A program made the position numbers and the translations under genes. From the NCBI RefSeq assembly GCF_000520015.2, contig NZ_CP007044.2, forward strand, positions 1,178,001 through 1,242,000: a DNA stretch of 64,000 nucleotides. Reading direction: 5' to 3'. Below are positions 18,702-27,582 of the stretch, in pieces. Position 1 is the first letter of the stretch. Each line of letters begins with the position of its first letter. The notes beneath the pieces are model-generated. The model searched no databases. It worked only from the letters and a program-made list of their open reading frames with translations, and was not told where the DNA came from. The DNA is from Chania multitudinisentens RB-25. GTDB taxonomy: Bacteria > Pseudomonadota > Gammaproteobacteria > Enterobacterales > Enterobacteriaceae.

Positions 18702-19847
18702 TCAGCCTTTCCAGGGGTGAATAACTACGCCTTTCACCACGCGGTTTACCGTACCGCTGGCGGAAGGCGTATCTGGGGTGATACCTGCTTTGATGGATTC
18801 GGTTAGCGCAAATATTTGCGCATAGATCAGGAAGCAGAACGCCTGTTCGATATCGAGAAACTCGCGTGCTGCTGGCAGCAGGATGTGTGGGCCGGCGGCA
18901 ATTTCCAGGCTGGTGGTGGCGGAGATCGCCACTACTCGCATCGCTTGCTGGTCACGGCGCAGTTCGGCGAGCAAATCCAGATCATACTGGCGGGTGTACG
19001 GGTGGCTGGAGACCATCAGCACCACCAGTGTTTCATCGTTAATCAGCGACTTGGGGCCGTGGCGAAAGCCGGTGGGGGAGTCATAAAAGGCGGCCAGTTT
19101 ACCCGCGGTCAGTTCGAGCACTTTCAGCGCGGCTTCTCGCGCTGCGCCTTGTAACCCGCCACTGCCGAGGTAGACGACACGTTTGAATGGCAGATCGCCA
19201 AACAGGTTTTCGCTGAAGTTACCCTGGGAGGCGATAATCTGTTCGCTGCGCGTGGCCACATCCTGAAAGGTGGTGCTGTTGATGACATCCGCAGCAAAGA
19301 CCGCCAGGCAACTGACCATCATGGTGGTGATACTGCTGGTCATGGCGAAACCGCGATCGTGGGTTTCGGCGGGCATCAGCAGCGCCAGGGCGTTGTCACT
19401 GTTCACTGCGTTCTTGTAAAGGCAACCGGCTTCGTTGCAGGTGATCACCAGATGGTGGCAATGCTGGACGATCTGGTTGGCTACATCCACCGCCGCGACG
19501 CTTTCCGGGCTGTTGCCGGAACGCGCAAAAGAAACCAGCAACGTAGGCTGTTCGGCATACAGATAGTCAGCGGGGTTGGTGACCAGATCCGTGGTGGGAA
19601 CCGCCACTACGTTTTTGCCGGTGTGGCGTGCAAGCCACGGCGCAATGATATCACCGATAAATGCGGAGGTACCCGCGCCGGTCAGAATGATTTTCAGATC
19701 GTTATTCTGTAGGAGAGGTGCAAGGAAGGCCTCAATGCCGTTACGTAAACCCTCGATATTTTTCAGCGAATTAAGCCAGCTTGTGGGTTGCTGGCGGATC
19801 TCTTTTTCAGTCCAGGTCGATGTGCCGGAAGTGTGGGTTGTACTCAT
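18702..19847 (-). CDS. agaS: Galactosamine-6-phosphate deaminase/isomerase (double SIS domain)
   Basis: 381 aa with two SIS domains: ILTGAGTSAF and SFARSGNSPES in the first, YLGSGGLQG and DSPTGFRHGPKSL in the second. AgaS converts galactosamine-6-phosphate to tagatose-6-phosphate with release of ammonia. Start at 19847 with TAAGGAT upstream. It heads a second transcription unit, agaS-agaY-glycosidase, with its own AgaR-type operators just upstream (19902-19967), as in E. coli where agaS also has its own promoter. Confidence 0.95.
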   Translation of the reverse strand: MSTTHTSGTSTWTEKEIRQQPTSWLNSLKNIEGLRNGIEAFLAPLLQNNDLKIILTGAGTSAFIGDIIAPWLARHTGKNVVAVPTTDLVTNPADYLYAEQPTLLVSFARSGNSPESVAAVDVANQIVQHCHHLVITCNEAGCLYKNAVNSDNALALLMPAETHDRGFAMTSSITTMMVSCLAVFAADVINSTTFQDVATRSEQIIASQGNFSENLFGDLPFKRVVYLGSGGLQGAAREAALKVLELTAGKLAAFYDSPTGFRHGPKSLINDETLVVLMVSSHPYTRQYDLDLLAELRRDQQAMRVVAISATTSLEIAAGPHILLPAAREFLDIEQAFCFLIYAQIFALTESIKAGITPDTPSASGTVNRVVKGVVIHPWKG

Positions 19848-19901
19848 AACTCAATCCTTAGCAGTGCATATTCAACGGGGTAGCACAAAGCAGAACATGG
19901 C

Positions 19902-19925
19902 GACCTTTCGTTTCATTGAGTCAAC
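19902..19925 (+). promoter_or_regulatory. Putative AgaR operator upstream of agaS (site 1)
   Basis: Contains CCTTTCGTTTCATT, matching the first two thirds of the published AgaR consensus (TTTCRTTTYRTTT core); the distal end is degenerate. It lies 55-78 bp upstream of the agaS start. Confidence 0.6.
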
Positions 19926-19943
19926 TTTATGCTTGAATAAAAT

Positions 19944-19967
19944 CTATAGGAAACGAAATGAAAGATC
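19944..19967 (-). promoter_or_regulatory. Putative AgaR operator upstream of agaS (site 2)
   Basis: The minus strand reads GATCTTTCATTTCGTTTCCT, an excellent match to the AgaR core TTTCRTTTYRTTTY. It is paired with the site at 19902 and oppositely oriented. Confidence 0.7.
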
Positions 19968-20079
19968 AATGTAAAAAAAGAAATAAAACAAAATCTGTGA
20001 TCAAAAAACGGATTGTTGATTTTCTTTATGATTTGTAAGTATTTTATTTATTTCAATTAACGGCGTTGATGTCTAAAGA

Positions 20080-20119
20080 AAAGGAAAAGAAAGTCCGTCA
20101 CCGGAAAAGGTGACAGACT
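20080..20119 (-). terminator. Terminator of the agaZVCDFA operon
   Basis: On the minus strand the stem is 20109-20119 with 20092-20102 (10 of 11 bp paired), 6-nt loop, followed by a T-rich tract covering 20080-20091. It lies 22 bp after the agaA stop, ending the first aga transcript ahead of the agaS promoter. Confidence 0.85.
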
Positions 20120-20140
20120 ATAGTGAAGAAAGTGAAAGGT

Positions 20141-21274
20141 CTAAAGAGAAACGGCCAGACCCTTAATCCAACTCTTTTGCAACCGGAGCTGGTTATCGAG
20201 AGCAATCACGCTGCCTTGCTTCCCCAGGGCGATCGAACCCAACGTTCGCTCTACTCCCAGCATCCTGGCCGGATGCAGCGAAGCCATGTGGATAGCGTTT
20301 TCGGCTGCCACACCAGCGCCGTTAACCAGATTACGCACCGCAGCATCCAACGCCAATGTGCTGCCCGCCAAGCTGCCGGAAGCCGTGCGCACAATGCCAT
20401 CGCGCATCGTGACGGCATAACCGCAGATATCGTAGTGGCCATCCGGCATACCTGCGGCGCGCATGGCGTCGGTAATCAAGATGGTGCGTGACGTTGCACA
20501 GGAACAGCAGAGGTTCATCACGGCGGGATGAAGGTGGTGACCATCGGCGATCAGCTCCAGCCAGGCGCGTTTGTCGGTCAGCCCCGCGCCGACCATGCCA
20601 GGGCTGCGATGGTGTAGGCCAGTCATACCGTTAAAGCAGTGCACCAGGCCGTCGGCTCCGGCATCGAAGGCGCTGAGCGTCTGTTCATAGCTGGCTGCGC
20701 TGTGGCCGAGCATCACGCGGATCCCCCGGCGTTTAAGGTGCTGAATGGCTGCCAGCGCGGCGGGTTTTTCCGGTGCCAGCGCCACCACGCGCAGGGTGTT
20801 TTGTGAGATATCGATGAGCCTGTCGAGTTCGGCGATATCCAGCTCGCGGAATAATTCCGGTGGATGGGCCCCCTTGTTCTGCGGGGTGAAATAGGGCCCT
20901 TCGAGGTAGCTGCCCAGCGCTATGGCCCCTATGCTTTCACTCTGGCAATGCTGAGCGATGCGCCGCAGCGCATTTTCGATCTGTGCCAGCGGCGCCGTGA
21001 CCGTGGTGGGCAGCCAGTAACCGACGCCCTCACGCGCTTTGTGTAGGGCCAACGTTGCCAGTGCGCCAGGCTCGTCGTCCATCACGTCCACACCGCTGCC
21101 GCCATGGACGTGAATGTCGATATAGGCCGGGCATAACAGTTCTGCATCCCGCGCGGCAACGCTGGCCGGGATGGGCTCGATGGCGGCAATGATGCCGCCA
21201 TCAATGCGTAACTGATGATCGTCCAGCCAGCCTTGCTCTGTCAGTATGCGTCTGGCTCGCAGTAGCACGTTCAT
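20141..21274 (-). CDS. agaA: N-acetylgalactosamine-6-phosphate deacetylase
   Basis: 377 aa amidohydrolase of the NagA/AgaA family. It removes acetate from GalNAc-6-phosphate to give galactosamine-6-phosphate for AgaS. Metal and active-site motifs in order: HVHGGSG, LEGPYF, GHSAAS, HCFNGM and the catalytic Asp in ITDAMRA. The ATG overlaps the agaF stop by 4 bp (ATGA). AgaA rather than NagA is called from the surrounding agaS/agaV genes. Confidence 0.92.
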   Translation of the reverse strand: MNVLLRARRILTEQGWLDDHQLRIDGGIIAAIEPIPASVAARDAELLCPAYIDIHVHGGSGVDVMDDEPGALATLALHKAREGVGYWLPTTVTAPLAQIENALRRIAQHCQSESIGAIALGSYLEGPYFTPQNKGAHPPELFRELDIAELDRLIDISQNTLRVVALAPEKPAALAAIQHLKRRGIRVMLGHSAASYEQTLSAFDAGADGLVHCFNGMTGLHHRSPGMVGAGLTDKRAWLELIADGHHLHPAVMNLCCSCATSRTILITDAMRAAGMPDGHYDICGYAVTMRDGIVRTASGSLAGSTLALDAAVRNLVNGAGVAAENAIHMASLHPARMLGVERTLGSIALGKQGSVIALDNQLRLQKSWIKGLAVSL

Positions 21275-21705
21275 ATCCCCTCTTCAGCCACATCGTTTGT
21301 GCGCTGGTGCTCCATTTCGTCCGCCAGGCTGGTTAAGCCACGGTGGCCACATTCCAGCGCCAGCAAACGAAATTCCTTACTGCTTAACCCATCACGTTCC
21401 AGCGCCATCTCCAACAACAATTGCAGGTTGATGCCGGTGAGCACTTCACGCCCCGGTTTCTGCATCGCCAGCGTTGAGGCCACCCGGAACGGGGTGCCCC
21501 CCAACAGATCGGTTAAAAATACCAGCCCTTCGCTTTCATCAAGCTGGGCTAACGCTGCTTCGAACTGGCTTTGCAGCAGTGCGGTGGTGGAGCTTTCGGG
21601 AAAGTCGATGGCAACAATCTGTGGCTGCTCGCCGAGGATCTGCTTCATCGCTTGCTCCAGCCCGCTGGCAAACCCGCCGTGGCCGCTAAGAATAATGCTT
21701 AACAT
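21271..21705 (-). CDS. agaF: PTS mannose-family EIIA component for GalNAc
   Basis: 144 aa from the ATG at 21705 (AGAGGA upstream). EIIA-Man fold with the phosphorylated His at H9 (SGHGGF). It relays phosphate from HPr to the EIIB AgaV. Coupled to agaA by a 4-bp overlap and lies just after the EIID gene. Confidence 0.93.
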   Translation of the reverse strand: MLSIILSGHGGFASGLEQAMKQILGEQPQIVAIDFPESSTTALLQSQFEAALAQLDESEGLVFLTDLLGGTPFRVASTLAMQKPGREVLTGINLQLLLEMALERDGLSSKEFRLLALECGHRGLTSLADEMEHQRTNDVAEEGI

Positions 21706-21730
21706 GCGCGTTCCTCTCGTTTTTGGTGGA

Positions 21731-22606
21731 TTACAGGAAGTGGCCAAACTTCCCAACAATCCCCAGCAGTACGGTAATACCGATCAGGCGCAGCGGGCTC
21801 CAACCGCGCCGCACCAGGGCATACATTACCAGGGTGTAGATCAGCGGCAGAAAGGCGGGCATCAGTTTGTCGATCACGTCGGCTTGCAGTTTCACTACCG
21901 CATCGCCTGCGGTGATTTCCAGCGTGGTGGAGAGGCGAACATAAGTGGCAACCAGCGCGCCGATCACCGTCATCCCAACGATGGAGGCGGCATGGCCAAC
22001 TTTCCGGGTGTTAGCCTTAATCAGCGGGATTGCCGCTACCCCTTTGCGGTAAGCATAGTGAGCCAGCCCGAAACGCAACCCAAGGTGGACGATGTTGAAC
22101 ATCACCAGAAACACCACTGCGCCGAGGATCGAACCTTGCAGCGCCAGGCTGGCACCGATCCCGCCACAGATGGGCAGCAGGGTCAGCCAGAACATGGCAT
22201 CACCAATCCCGCCAAGCGGTGCGCCGACGGCAATTTTAGTGTTCTGGATACTGTTAACGTCCTGTTTGGAACGCTCCATCGCCAGAATGATGCCGATAAC
22301 AAAGGTGACCAGGAATGGATGGGTATTGAAGAACCCCATATGGCCTTTCATCGCCCGCGCCAGATCGCGTTTGTTGGTGTGGATCTTCTTCAGCGCCGGT
22401 AACAGGCCGTACAGCCAGCCGCAAGCCTGCATACGTTCATAGTTGAACGAAGCCTGCAACAGCATGGAACGCCACGCTACGCGGTTGATGTCCTGTTTCG
22501 TCAGCTCCACGCCAACTGCCTGATCTTCATAGATGTTGTCGTTAGCGTCAGTGAGCAGGGTTTCCTGCCCGCCGGTGTGCGGCAGAGTTTGGGTATCAGA
22601 TGCCAT
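21731..22606 (-). CDS. agaD: PTS mannose-family EIID component for GalNAc
   Basis: 291 aa integral membrane EIID. Typical segments include SFNYERMQ near residue 55, FFNTHPFLVTFVIG, the conserved GGIGDAMFW stretch and C-terminal TM helices. It forms the channel with EIIC. The start overlaps the EIIC stop by 11 bp. In E. coli the equivalent GalNAc-specific gene is agaE; the symbol here follows domain type, so paralogue naming is uncertain. Confidence 0.9.
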   Translation of the reverse strand: MASDTQTLPHTGGQETLLTDANDNIYEDQAVGVELTKQDINRVAWRSMLLQASFNYERMQACGWLYGLLPALKKIHTNKRDLARAMKGHMGFFNTHPFLVTFVIGIILAMERSKQDVNSIQNTKIAVGAPLGGIGDAMFWLTLLPICGGIGASLALQGSILGAVVFLVMFNIVHLGLRFGLAHYAYRKGVAAIPLIKANTRKVGHAASIVGMTVIGALVATYVRLSTTLEITAGDAVVKLQADVIDKLMPAFLPLIYTLVMYALVRRGWSPLRLIGITVLLGIVGKFGHFL

Positions 22607-23378
22607 CTTCGAATTCCTCTTGCTGAGCGCGGGAAGGTTGCGGTGGAGTGGGGTCCTTACGCATTAATTCCATCAGGGCCATGGCAAGCGCCGCTGCGGC
22701 GATCGCCAGCACCGGCAGTTTCAGCCAGGCGGCCCCCACGAAGCCGAGAATGAAATAAGGAATGTAAGCGTTTTTCATCATGATCTTCAGCAGCACGGCG
22801 AAACCGATGGCTGGCATGATGCCGCCTGCCACGCCGAGGCCGTCGATCAGCCGCGCGGGCAGTACGTCAATAACGGTTTTCGCGTGCTCGGCACCGAAAT
22901 AGATCGGCAGGAAGGCGCATAAGAAGTAGAAGATGCCGAGCACCAGCAGCGCCAGGTAGTTAATGCGCTCAATGCCTTTGGTATCGGCATCTGCCGCCAG
23001 GCGATCGGCACGTGCCATCACGCCGGACATGATGGAGAACAGGAAGGTAATCCCCATCTGCACCGCAACGGCGAAGGGCACCGCAACCCCAACGGCCACT
23101 TCCGGTTTGACGCCGGTGCTGATGGCAAAGGCCGTTCCTACGATGGTGCCGATAATCACGTTTGGCGGCTGCGCCCCGGCCAGCGGTGCCAGCCCCATCC
23201 AGACCAGCTCCAGCGTACCGCCGGTTAAAATACCGGTATGCAGATCACCCAGGATCAGGCCAACCAGCGGGCCCAGCACCACTGGGCGGTGCATATGCGT
23301 CAGGCCGTTGAACATATCCAGCCCGGCAATAAAGGCGAGAATGCCCAACGCTATTGCTTGTAATAAGCTGATTTCCAT
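22596..23378 (-). CDS. agaW: PTS mannose-family EIIC component for GalNAc
   Basis: 260 aa from the ATG at 23378; in-frame codons up to 23453 are upstream of the family start. Polytopic EIIC of the mannose/sorbose family (GLDMFNGLTHMHRPVVLG, GLILGDLHTGILTGGTLELVWMG). The last residues are charged and cytoplasmic. It pairs with the overlapping EIID gene; upstream is the EIIB gene agaV, 10 bp away. agaC is an alternative symbol. Confidence 0.9.
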   Translation of the reverse strand: MEISLLQAIALGILAFIAGLDMFNGLTHMHRPVVLGPLVGLILGDLHTGILTGGTLELVWMGLAPLAGAQPPNVIIGTIVGTAFAISTGVKPEVAVGVAVPFAVAVQMGITFLFSIMSGVMARADRLAADADTKGIERINYLALLVLGIFYFLCAFLPIYFGAEHAKTVIDVLPARLIDGLGVAGGIMPAIGFAVLLKIMMKNAYIPYFILGFVGAAWLKLPVLAIAAAALAMALMELMRKDPTPPQPSRAQQEEFEDGI

Positions 23379-23388
23379 AACAAATACC

Positions 23389-23862
23389 TCAGAGAAGTTT
23401 GTAAAGATCCTGAGCCGGCTCTGTGGGGACGCCCTGAACAAAACATTCCACACCGGCCTCTTTCAGGCCGTTGAAGGCGGCAATGTCTTGATCATCGACA
23501 GAAACGGTTTTGGCGATCTGTTTCTTGCCATCGGCGTAGTGCATATTGCCGACGTTGATACGGGTTAACGGCACGTCGCCTTGTACCAGGGTGAGAAAAT
23601 CCTGCGGATTTTTGCAGACCAGCAGAATTTTCTGGCGGTCGGCGGCGCGATGAATGTTGTCGATCACCTTTTGCAGCGGCCAGAAACGCACGGCGATCCC
23701 TTCGGCAAGCACCATCTCCATCAGGTTCTGCTGCACGGAGTCTTCTGCGACTTCATCGTTGGCGACCAACACCAGATTGGCCCCCGCAAACCCGACCCAC
23801 TGCACGCCAACCTGACCATGGATCAGGCGCTCATCAATGCGGCTTAATACAATGTTTGGCAT
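23389..23862 (-). CDS. agaV: PTS mannose-family EIIB component for GalNAc
   Basis: 157 aa. The active-site His is H15 in DERLIHGQV, the EIIB-Man/Sor signature. It accepts phosphate from AgaF and phosphorylates GalNAc during transport. Start with AAGGGGAAA upstream. It follows agaZ, the same order as agaZ-agaV in E. coli. Confidence 0.94.
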   Translation of the reverse strand: MPNIVLSRIDERLIHGQVGVQWVGFAGANLVLVANDEVAEDSVQQNLMEMVLAEGIAVRFWPLQKVIDNIHRAADRQKILLVCKNPQDFLTLVQGDVPLTRINVGNMHYADGKKQIAKTVSVDDQDIAAFNGLKEAGVECFVQGVPTEPAQDLYKLL

Positions 23863-23885
23863 TTTTTCCCCTTATTATCATTGTG

Positions 23886-25178
23886 TTAAATAGATGGAGA
23901 TTTACCCAGACAGGCGGCATGGTATTGGCGCAGCACGTCTTGGATATGGTCAATAATCAATTCGTGTGGTGTTGCTGCAAGCTGCCCTTCACGCACTTTT
24001 GCATATTGCAGCGGCAGGTATTGGCTGATCAGCGGCAGCGGAATCGGTTCGTTGATCAGGTTGTTAACCAGGCGGGCATAGGCTGCATCGATATCCCGAT
24101 CGGGCCAGTAGTAGCGTACACGATCGGAGTAACTGTAGCCGCGCGCCAGGCGCAACGCTTCACCATTCCCCTGGTAGTGCTGCTGCCAGTACTCTGGGTG
24201 ATCCTGCATTACGCTTTCCAGTACGTCACGCAGGCCCGAACACTGGTGCGCCGGGTGGAGTTCCCGTTCGATCGCTGCCAGTGAAAACAGCGCTTCTCGC
24301 AGGGCAAAGGTGAGCCATGGGCCGACTTTCAGAATCGCGAAGTGGTGTTGTACCAACTGCTGTAGGGCAAGCGGGGTCTGGTAATCCGTGGAATGGGCTT
24401 CAAACACCATAGTGCCAGACGTTTCAATCATCTGGCTGAGAGCCAGTGCTTTTTGCGGTTCGAAGTCAATGACCTGAGTGTGATCGAACTCAACGCCAGG
24501 TTGCACCACCAGCCCGATAATGCGTGGCCAAAGGTCATTCAGGCCCTGCTGTTCCAACGCGTGATGATGGGCTTCAAGCGTTGCTTTGGCTGCCTGCGGC
24601 GTGGTGACGGCTAACGCTTCCAGCGTTTCATGTGCGCCACCCGGCACTGGGACTTCGGTGCCAATGACATACACCAGATCGGACTCACCAAACTGAGCAA
24701 TACAGGTTTGTTCAGCGATCAGCGCCAGCCTGGCCGCACGCTCGGCGACGATGGCATCGGTTAGCGGCACCGGATCGCCAGCGCAGGACATACTGCAATC
24801 GAGGTGGATTTTTTTGAACCCGGCGCTGACATAGCTGCGAATCAGTTCATCGGCCTTGGCCATCGCTTCTGCGGCAGGCTGGTTTTGCCAACGGTTTGGG
24901 CCAAGGTGATCGCCACCCAGGATCAGGTGTTCGTGGGGAAAATGCTGTTTATCTGCGAGCTGTTCTACGAAACGGCGGAAGTCGGTGGGCGTCATACCGG
25001 TGTAACCACCGTATTGATCAACCTGGTTTGAAGTGGCTTCAATAAGCAGGATTGAGCGGGCTTCTTTGGCATGGCGTATGGCTGCTTCAAGCACTAACGG
25101 ATGAGCGGAGCAGACAGCAAAGATGCCACGGTGTTTATCCTGTTTATGGTGAGCGACAAACTCGATTAAATGTTTCAC
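23886..25178 (-). CDS. agaZ: D-tagatose-1,6-bisphosphate aldolase subunit, GatZ/KbaZ type
   Basis: About 430 aa if it starts at the GTG at 25178, which has GGAGAAG upstream and gives the KHLIEFV N-terminus seen in KbaZ; an ATG at 25211 adds 11 residues without a ribosome site. Motifs: FAVCSAHPLVLEAA, LILGGDHLGPN, LDCSMSCAGD and GTEVPVPGG. The subunit is non-catalytic but required for full activity and stability of the class II aldolase AgaY. First gene of the agaZVCDFA operon, divergent from agaR. kbaZ is a synonym. Confidence 0.93.
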   Translation of the reverse strand: MKHLIEFVAHHKQDKHRGIFAVCSAHPLVLEAAIRHAKEARSILLIEATSNQVDQYGGYTGMTPTDFRRFVEQLADKQHFPHEHLILGGDHLGPNRWQNQPAAEAMAKADELIRSYVSAGFKKIHLDCSMSCAGDPVPLTDAIVAERAARLALIAEQTCIAQFGESDLVYVIGTEVPVPGGAHETLEALAVTTPQAAKATLEAHHHALEQQGLNDLWPRIIGLVVQPGVEFDHTQVIDFEPQKALALSQMIETSGTMVFEAHSTDYQTPLALQQLVQHHFAILKVGPWLTFALREALFSLAAIERELHPAHQCSGLRDVLESVMQDHPEYWQQHYQGNGEALRLARGYSYSDRVRYYWPDRDIDAAYARLVNNLINEPIPLPLISQYLPLQYAKVREGQLAATPHELIIDHIQDVLRQYHAACLGKSPSI

Positions 25179-25290
25179 TTTCTTCTCCGTATCGGTTTTT
25201 TGGTACTTCATCTTTCGGTTTGTGTCGATTAATACTGCTTTAACGTCGGTTTAAAATAAAGAGAAGGGTATTGAAGTTGCGATCTGTTTC

Positions 25291-25314
25291 ACAAAAGAAA
25301 TGAAACGAAAGATT
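25291..25314 (-). promoter_or_regulatory. Putative AgaR operator, agaZ side
   Basis: The minus strand reads AATCTTTCGTTTCATTTCTT; over the 24 bp it fits the AgaR consensus at all but one position. It lies about 113 bp upstream of the agaZ start in the agaZ-agaR divergent promoter region. Confidence 0.8.
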
Positions 25315-25387
25315 TTTAATGGAATAACGTTGAAATAAGCGAATAATGTTAAGGCTTGCTTTCCATTTGAAGAAGGGTACTAATAGG

Positions 25388-25411
25388 CGAATCGAAATGA
25401 AACGAAGGATT
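25388..25411 (-). promoter_or_regulatory. Putative AgaR operator, agaR side
   Basis: The minus strand reads AATCCTTCGTTTCATTTCGA, sharing the CTTCGTTTCATTTC core with the other sites. It ends 19 bp upstream of the agaR start, so it probably gives autoregulation. Confidence 0.78.
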
Positions 25412-25429
25412 TTATGACAAGGACCCTTT

Positions 25430-26239
25430 ATGCATAACAGTGATTCCGCTACCGATAAACGTATCCTCGGCACCAGCGAAAGGCGCGAGCAGATCATTCA
25501 GCGTTTGCGCCAGCAGGGCAGCGTACAGGTAAATGATTTATCGGCATTTTTTTCTGTCTCCACGGTCACCATCCGTAACGATCTGGCTTTTCTGGAAAAG
25601 CAGGGGATTGCGGTACGTGCCTATGGTGGCGCACTGGTGTGTGAGCCGGTAAATCCGGTATTGGAACCTTCGGTGGAAGATAAAAGCTCCCTGAATACTT
25701 CTTTGAAGCGAAGCATTGCGCGCATTGCCGTAGAGCTGATTAAGCCCGGCCACCGTGTGATCCTTGATTCTGGCACCACCACTTATGAGATCGCACGCCT
25801 CATGCGCCAGCATAAAGAGGTGATTGCCATGACCAATGGTATGAACGTTGCCAATGCGTTATTGGAAGCGGAAGGAGTAGAGTTGCTAATGACTGGTGGG
25901 CATTTGCGCCGCCAGTCGCTTTCGTTTTATGGCGATCAGGCCGATCAGTCGTTGCAGAACTACCATTTTGATATGCTGTTTCTGGGCGTTGACGCTATCG
26001 ATCTGGAACGTGGCATCAGTACCCACAACGAGGATGAAGCGCGCCTCAATCGCCGTATGTGCGAAGTTGCAGAGCGTATTATCGCGGTTACCGATTCCAG
26101 CAAGTTTAATCGCTCCAGTCTGCATAAAATCATTGATATACAACGTATTCACATGGTGATCACCGACAGTGACATTTCAGCGGAAAGCTTTGAAGGGTTG
26201 CGCAAAAGCGGCATTAAAGTGGTGTTGGTTGAGAAGTAA
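25430..26239 (+). CDS. agaR: DeoR-family repressor of the GalNAc operon
   Basis: 269 aa. N-terminal winged helix with the DeoR signature (RREQIIQRLRQQGSVQVNDL ... VSTVTIRNDLAFLEKQG), then the sugar-phosphate sensor domain with LDSGTTT and the TNGMNVANAL and GVDAIDLERG segments. It would repress agaZ, agaS and its own promoter until a GalNAc-pathway intermediate binds. Start at ATG with AAGGA upstream; divergent from agaZ. Confidence 0.95.
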   Translation: MHNSDSATDKRILGTSERREQIIQRLRQQGSVQVNDLSAFFSVSTVTIRNDLAFLEKQGIAVRAYGGALVCEPVNPVLEPSVEDKSSLNTSLKRSIARIAVELIKPGHRVILDSGTTTYEIARLMRQHKEVIAMTNGMNVANALLEAEGVELLMTGGHLRRQSLSFYGDQADQSLQNYHFDMLFLGVDAIDLERGISTHNEDEARLNRRMCEVAERIIAVTDSSKFNRSSLHKIIDIQRIHMVITDSDISAESFEGLRKSGIKVVLVEK

Positions 26240-26261
26240 AACTGGCCGCCAGGGCGGCCAG
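26237..26261 (-). terminator. Terminator between rlmJ and agaR
   Basis: A 9-bp GC-rich stem (26242-26250 with 26253-26261), followed on the minus strand by TTTT (26238-26241). It begins 8 bp after the rlmJ stop; it may also slow agaR transcripts but has no T run on the plus side. Confidence 0.6.
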
Positions 26262-26269
26262 ATTGGGAA

Positions 26270-27112
26270 TTACTCGGGAACTGCCCAGTTCACCAAATGG
26301 TGACCGATACCGGATGGCACCAGCACCTTGTGCAACCACGGCAGCAGGTTGTTCATCTGTTGTTCCAGTTTCCATGGCGGATTAATTACGATCATACCGG
26401 AAGCGGTCATCCCACGTTGATCGCTGTCGGGTTTGACCGCCAGTTCAATTTGCAGAATGCGGCGAATGCCGGTTGCTTCCAGCTCTTTCAGCATGCGTTT
26501 AATCTGCTGGCGCAGGACGACCGGGTACCATAGCGCATAAGTACCGGTGGCGAACCGTTTGTAGCCTTCCTGAATGCCCTTCACCACGTCTTGATAATCG
26601 GTTTTCATCTCATACGGTGGGTCCATCAGGATCAGGCCACGGCGTGACGGCGGGGGTAATTGGGATTTGAGCTGTAGATAACCGTCGGCGCGCTGCACTT
26701 TGGCTCGTTGGTCTTTCTGGAACTCACTGCGCAGTAACGGGTAATCGCTGGGGTGCAGTTCGGTTAGATGAATTTTATCCTGCGGGCGCAGCAATTGGCG
26801 GGCAATCAGTGGCGAACCCGGGTAATAACGCAGGGTGCCGGAGCGGTTGAAGTTGTGTACCACGCTCATGTAGGCCGCCAGTTCTTCCGGCAGATCGTCA
26901 CGTTGCCAGAGCAGGCCGATACCCTCAAGGTATTCCCCGGTACGCTCGGCGTGTTCACCGCTCAGTTGATAACGCCCGGCACCGGAGTGGGTATCCAGAT
27001 ACAGCAGTGGTTTCTCTTTGTCTTTCAGTGATTCAATAATCAGGCTTTGCACCGTGTGCTTGAGCACATCGGCGTGGTTGCCAGCGTGAAAACTGTGGCG
27101 GTAACTTAACAT
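26270..27112 (-). CDS. rlmJ: 23S rRNA (adenine2030-N6)-methyltransferase
   Basis: 280 aa, same length as E. coli RlmJ (YhiR). The N-terminus MLSYRHSFHAGNHADVLKH is the family hallmark, and the catalytic DPPY motif is in LMDPPYE. It makes m6A2030 in 23S rRNA. In E. coli it is divergent from prlC and followed by gor; here the prlC side carries a ~15-kb accessory block and the gor side the aga locus. Confidence 0.97.
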   Translation of the reverse strand: MLSYRHSFHAGNHADVLKHTVQSLIIESLKDKEKPLLYLDTHSGAGRYQLSGEHAERTGEYLEGIGLLWQRDDLPEELAAYMSVVHNFNRSGTLRYYPGSPLIARQLLRPQDKIHLTELHPSDYPLLRSEFQKDQRAKVQRADGYLQLKSQLPPPSRRGLILMDPPYEMKTDYQDVVKGIQEGYKRFATGTYALWYPVVLRQQIKRMLKELEATGIRRILQIELAVKPDSDQRGMTASGMIVINPPWKLEQQMNNLLPWLHKVLVPSGIGHHLVNWAVPE

Positions 27113-27333
27113 TGATATTTATCCAATTGAATTTATTTGTGATTTTTTGCCATTTATTACCGCACAGCGGTGAAAAATTGAGGACGATTGCCGTTAGTAT
27201 AAGGTAGATCTGCTTTATGACCGACTCAAAGGTGATGGAGGAAGGAATACGGCCAGTGAGATACCAGCTAAAGAAGGGAACAGCCTGAGCTGGCAGTAAA
27301 GATCGCCGAAACGGTTCCCTCTGTTATGTATAG

Positions 27334-27582
27334 CTATCTAACCAATCGACTGTATATTTTGCGGATAATTAACCACGCCAAACAACCGAACAACAAATAT
27401 AGCAATCCAAATGTTACGGTTCCAAACCACTCAGCATCGTCAAAATGGAAAAATTCACTTGCATCGACCAACCAAGAGGTTTGAGCGTGGGTCAGCCATG
27501 GGATCGGGAAAAGTTTTATAGCCAACACGGTCAAAACAATTATGGCAACTACATTAGCGAGAAACCGGGCAAACCTTTTCAT
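27334..27582 (-). CDS. Small membrane protein, probable immunity to the Tlde1-type effector
   Basis: 82 aa from the ATG at 27582, with GAGG nine bases upstream. Two hydrophobic helices (VVAIIVLTVLAIKLF near residues 11-25 and TVTFGLLYLLFGCLAWLII near 55-74) flank a short polar loop. The start overlaps the 3' end of the broken Tlde1-like gene by 29 bp, the usual effector-immunity arrangement. It could protect the periplasm from an L,D-transpeptidase/carboxypeptidase toxin (inference). The reading frame is intact while its partner is not. Confidence 0.65.
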   Translation of the reverse strand: MKRFARFLANVVAIIVLTVLAIKLFPIPWLTHAQTSWLVDASEFFHFDDAEWFGTVTFGLLYLLFGCLAWLIIRKIYSRLVR

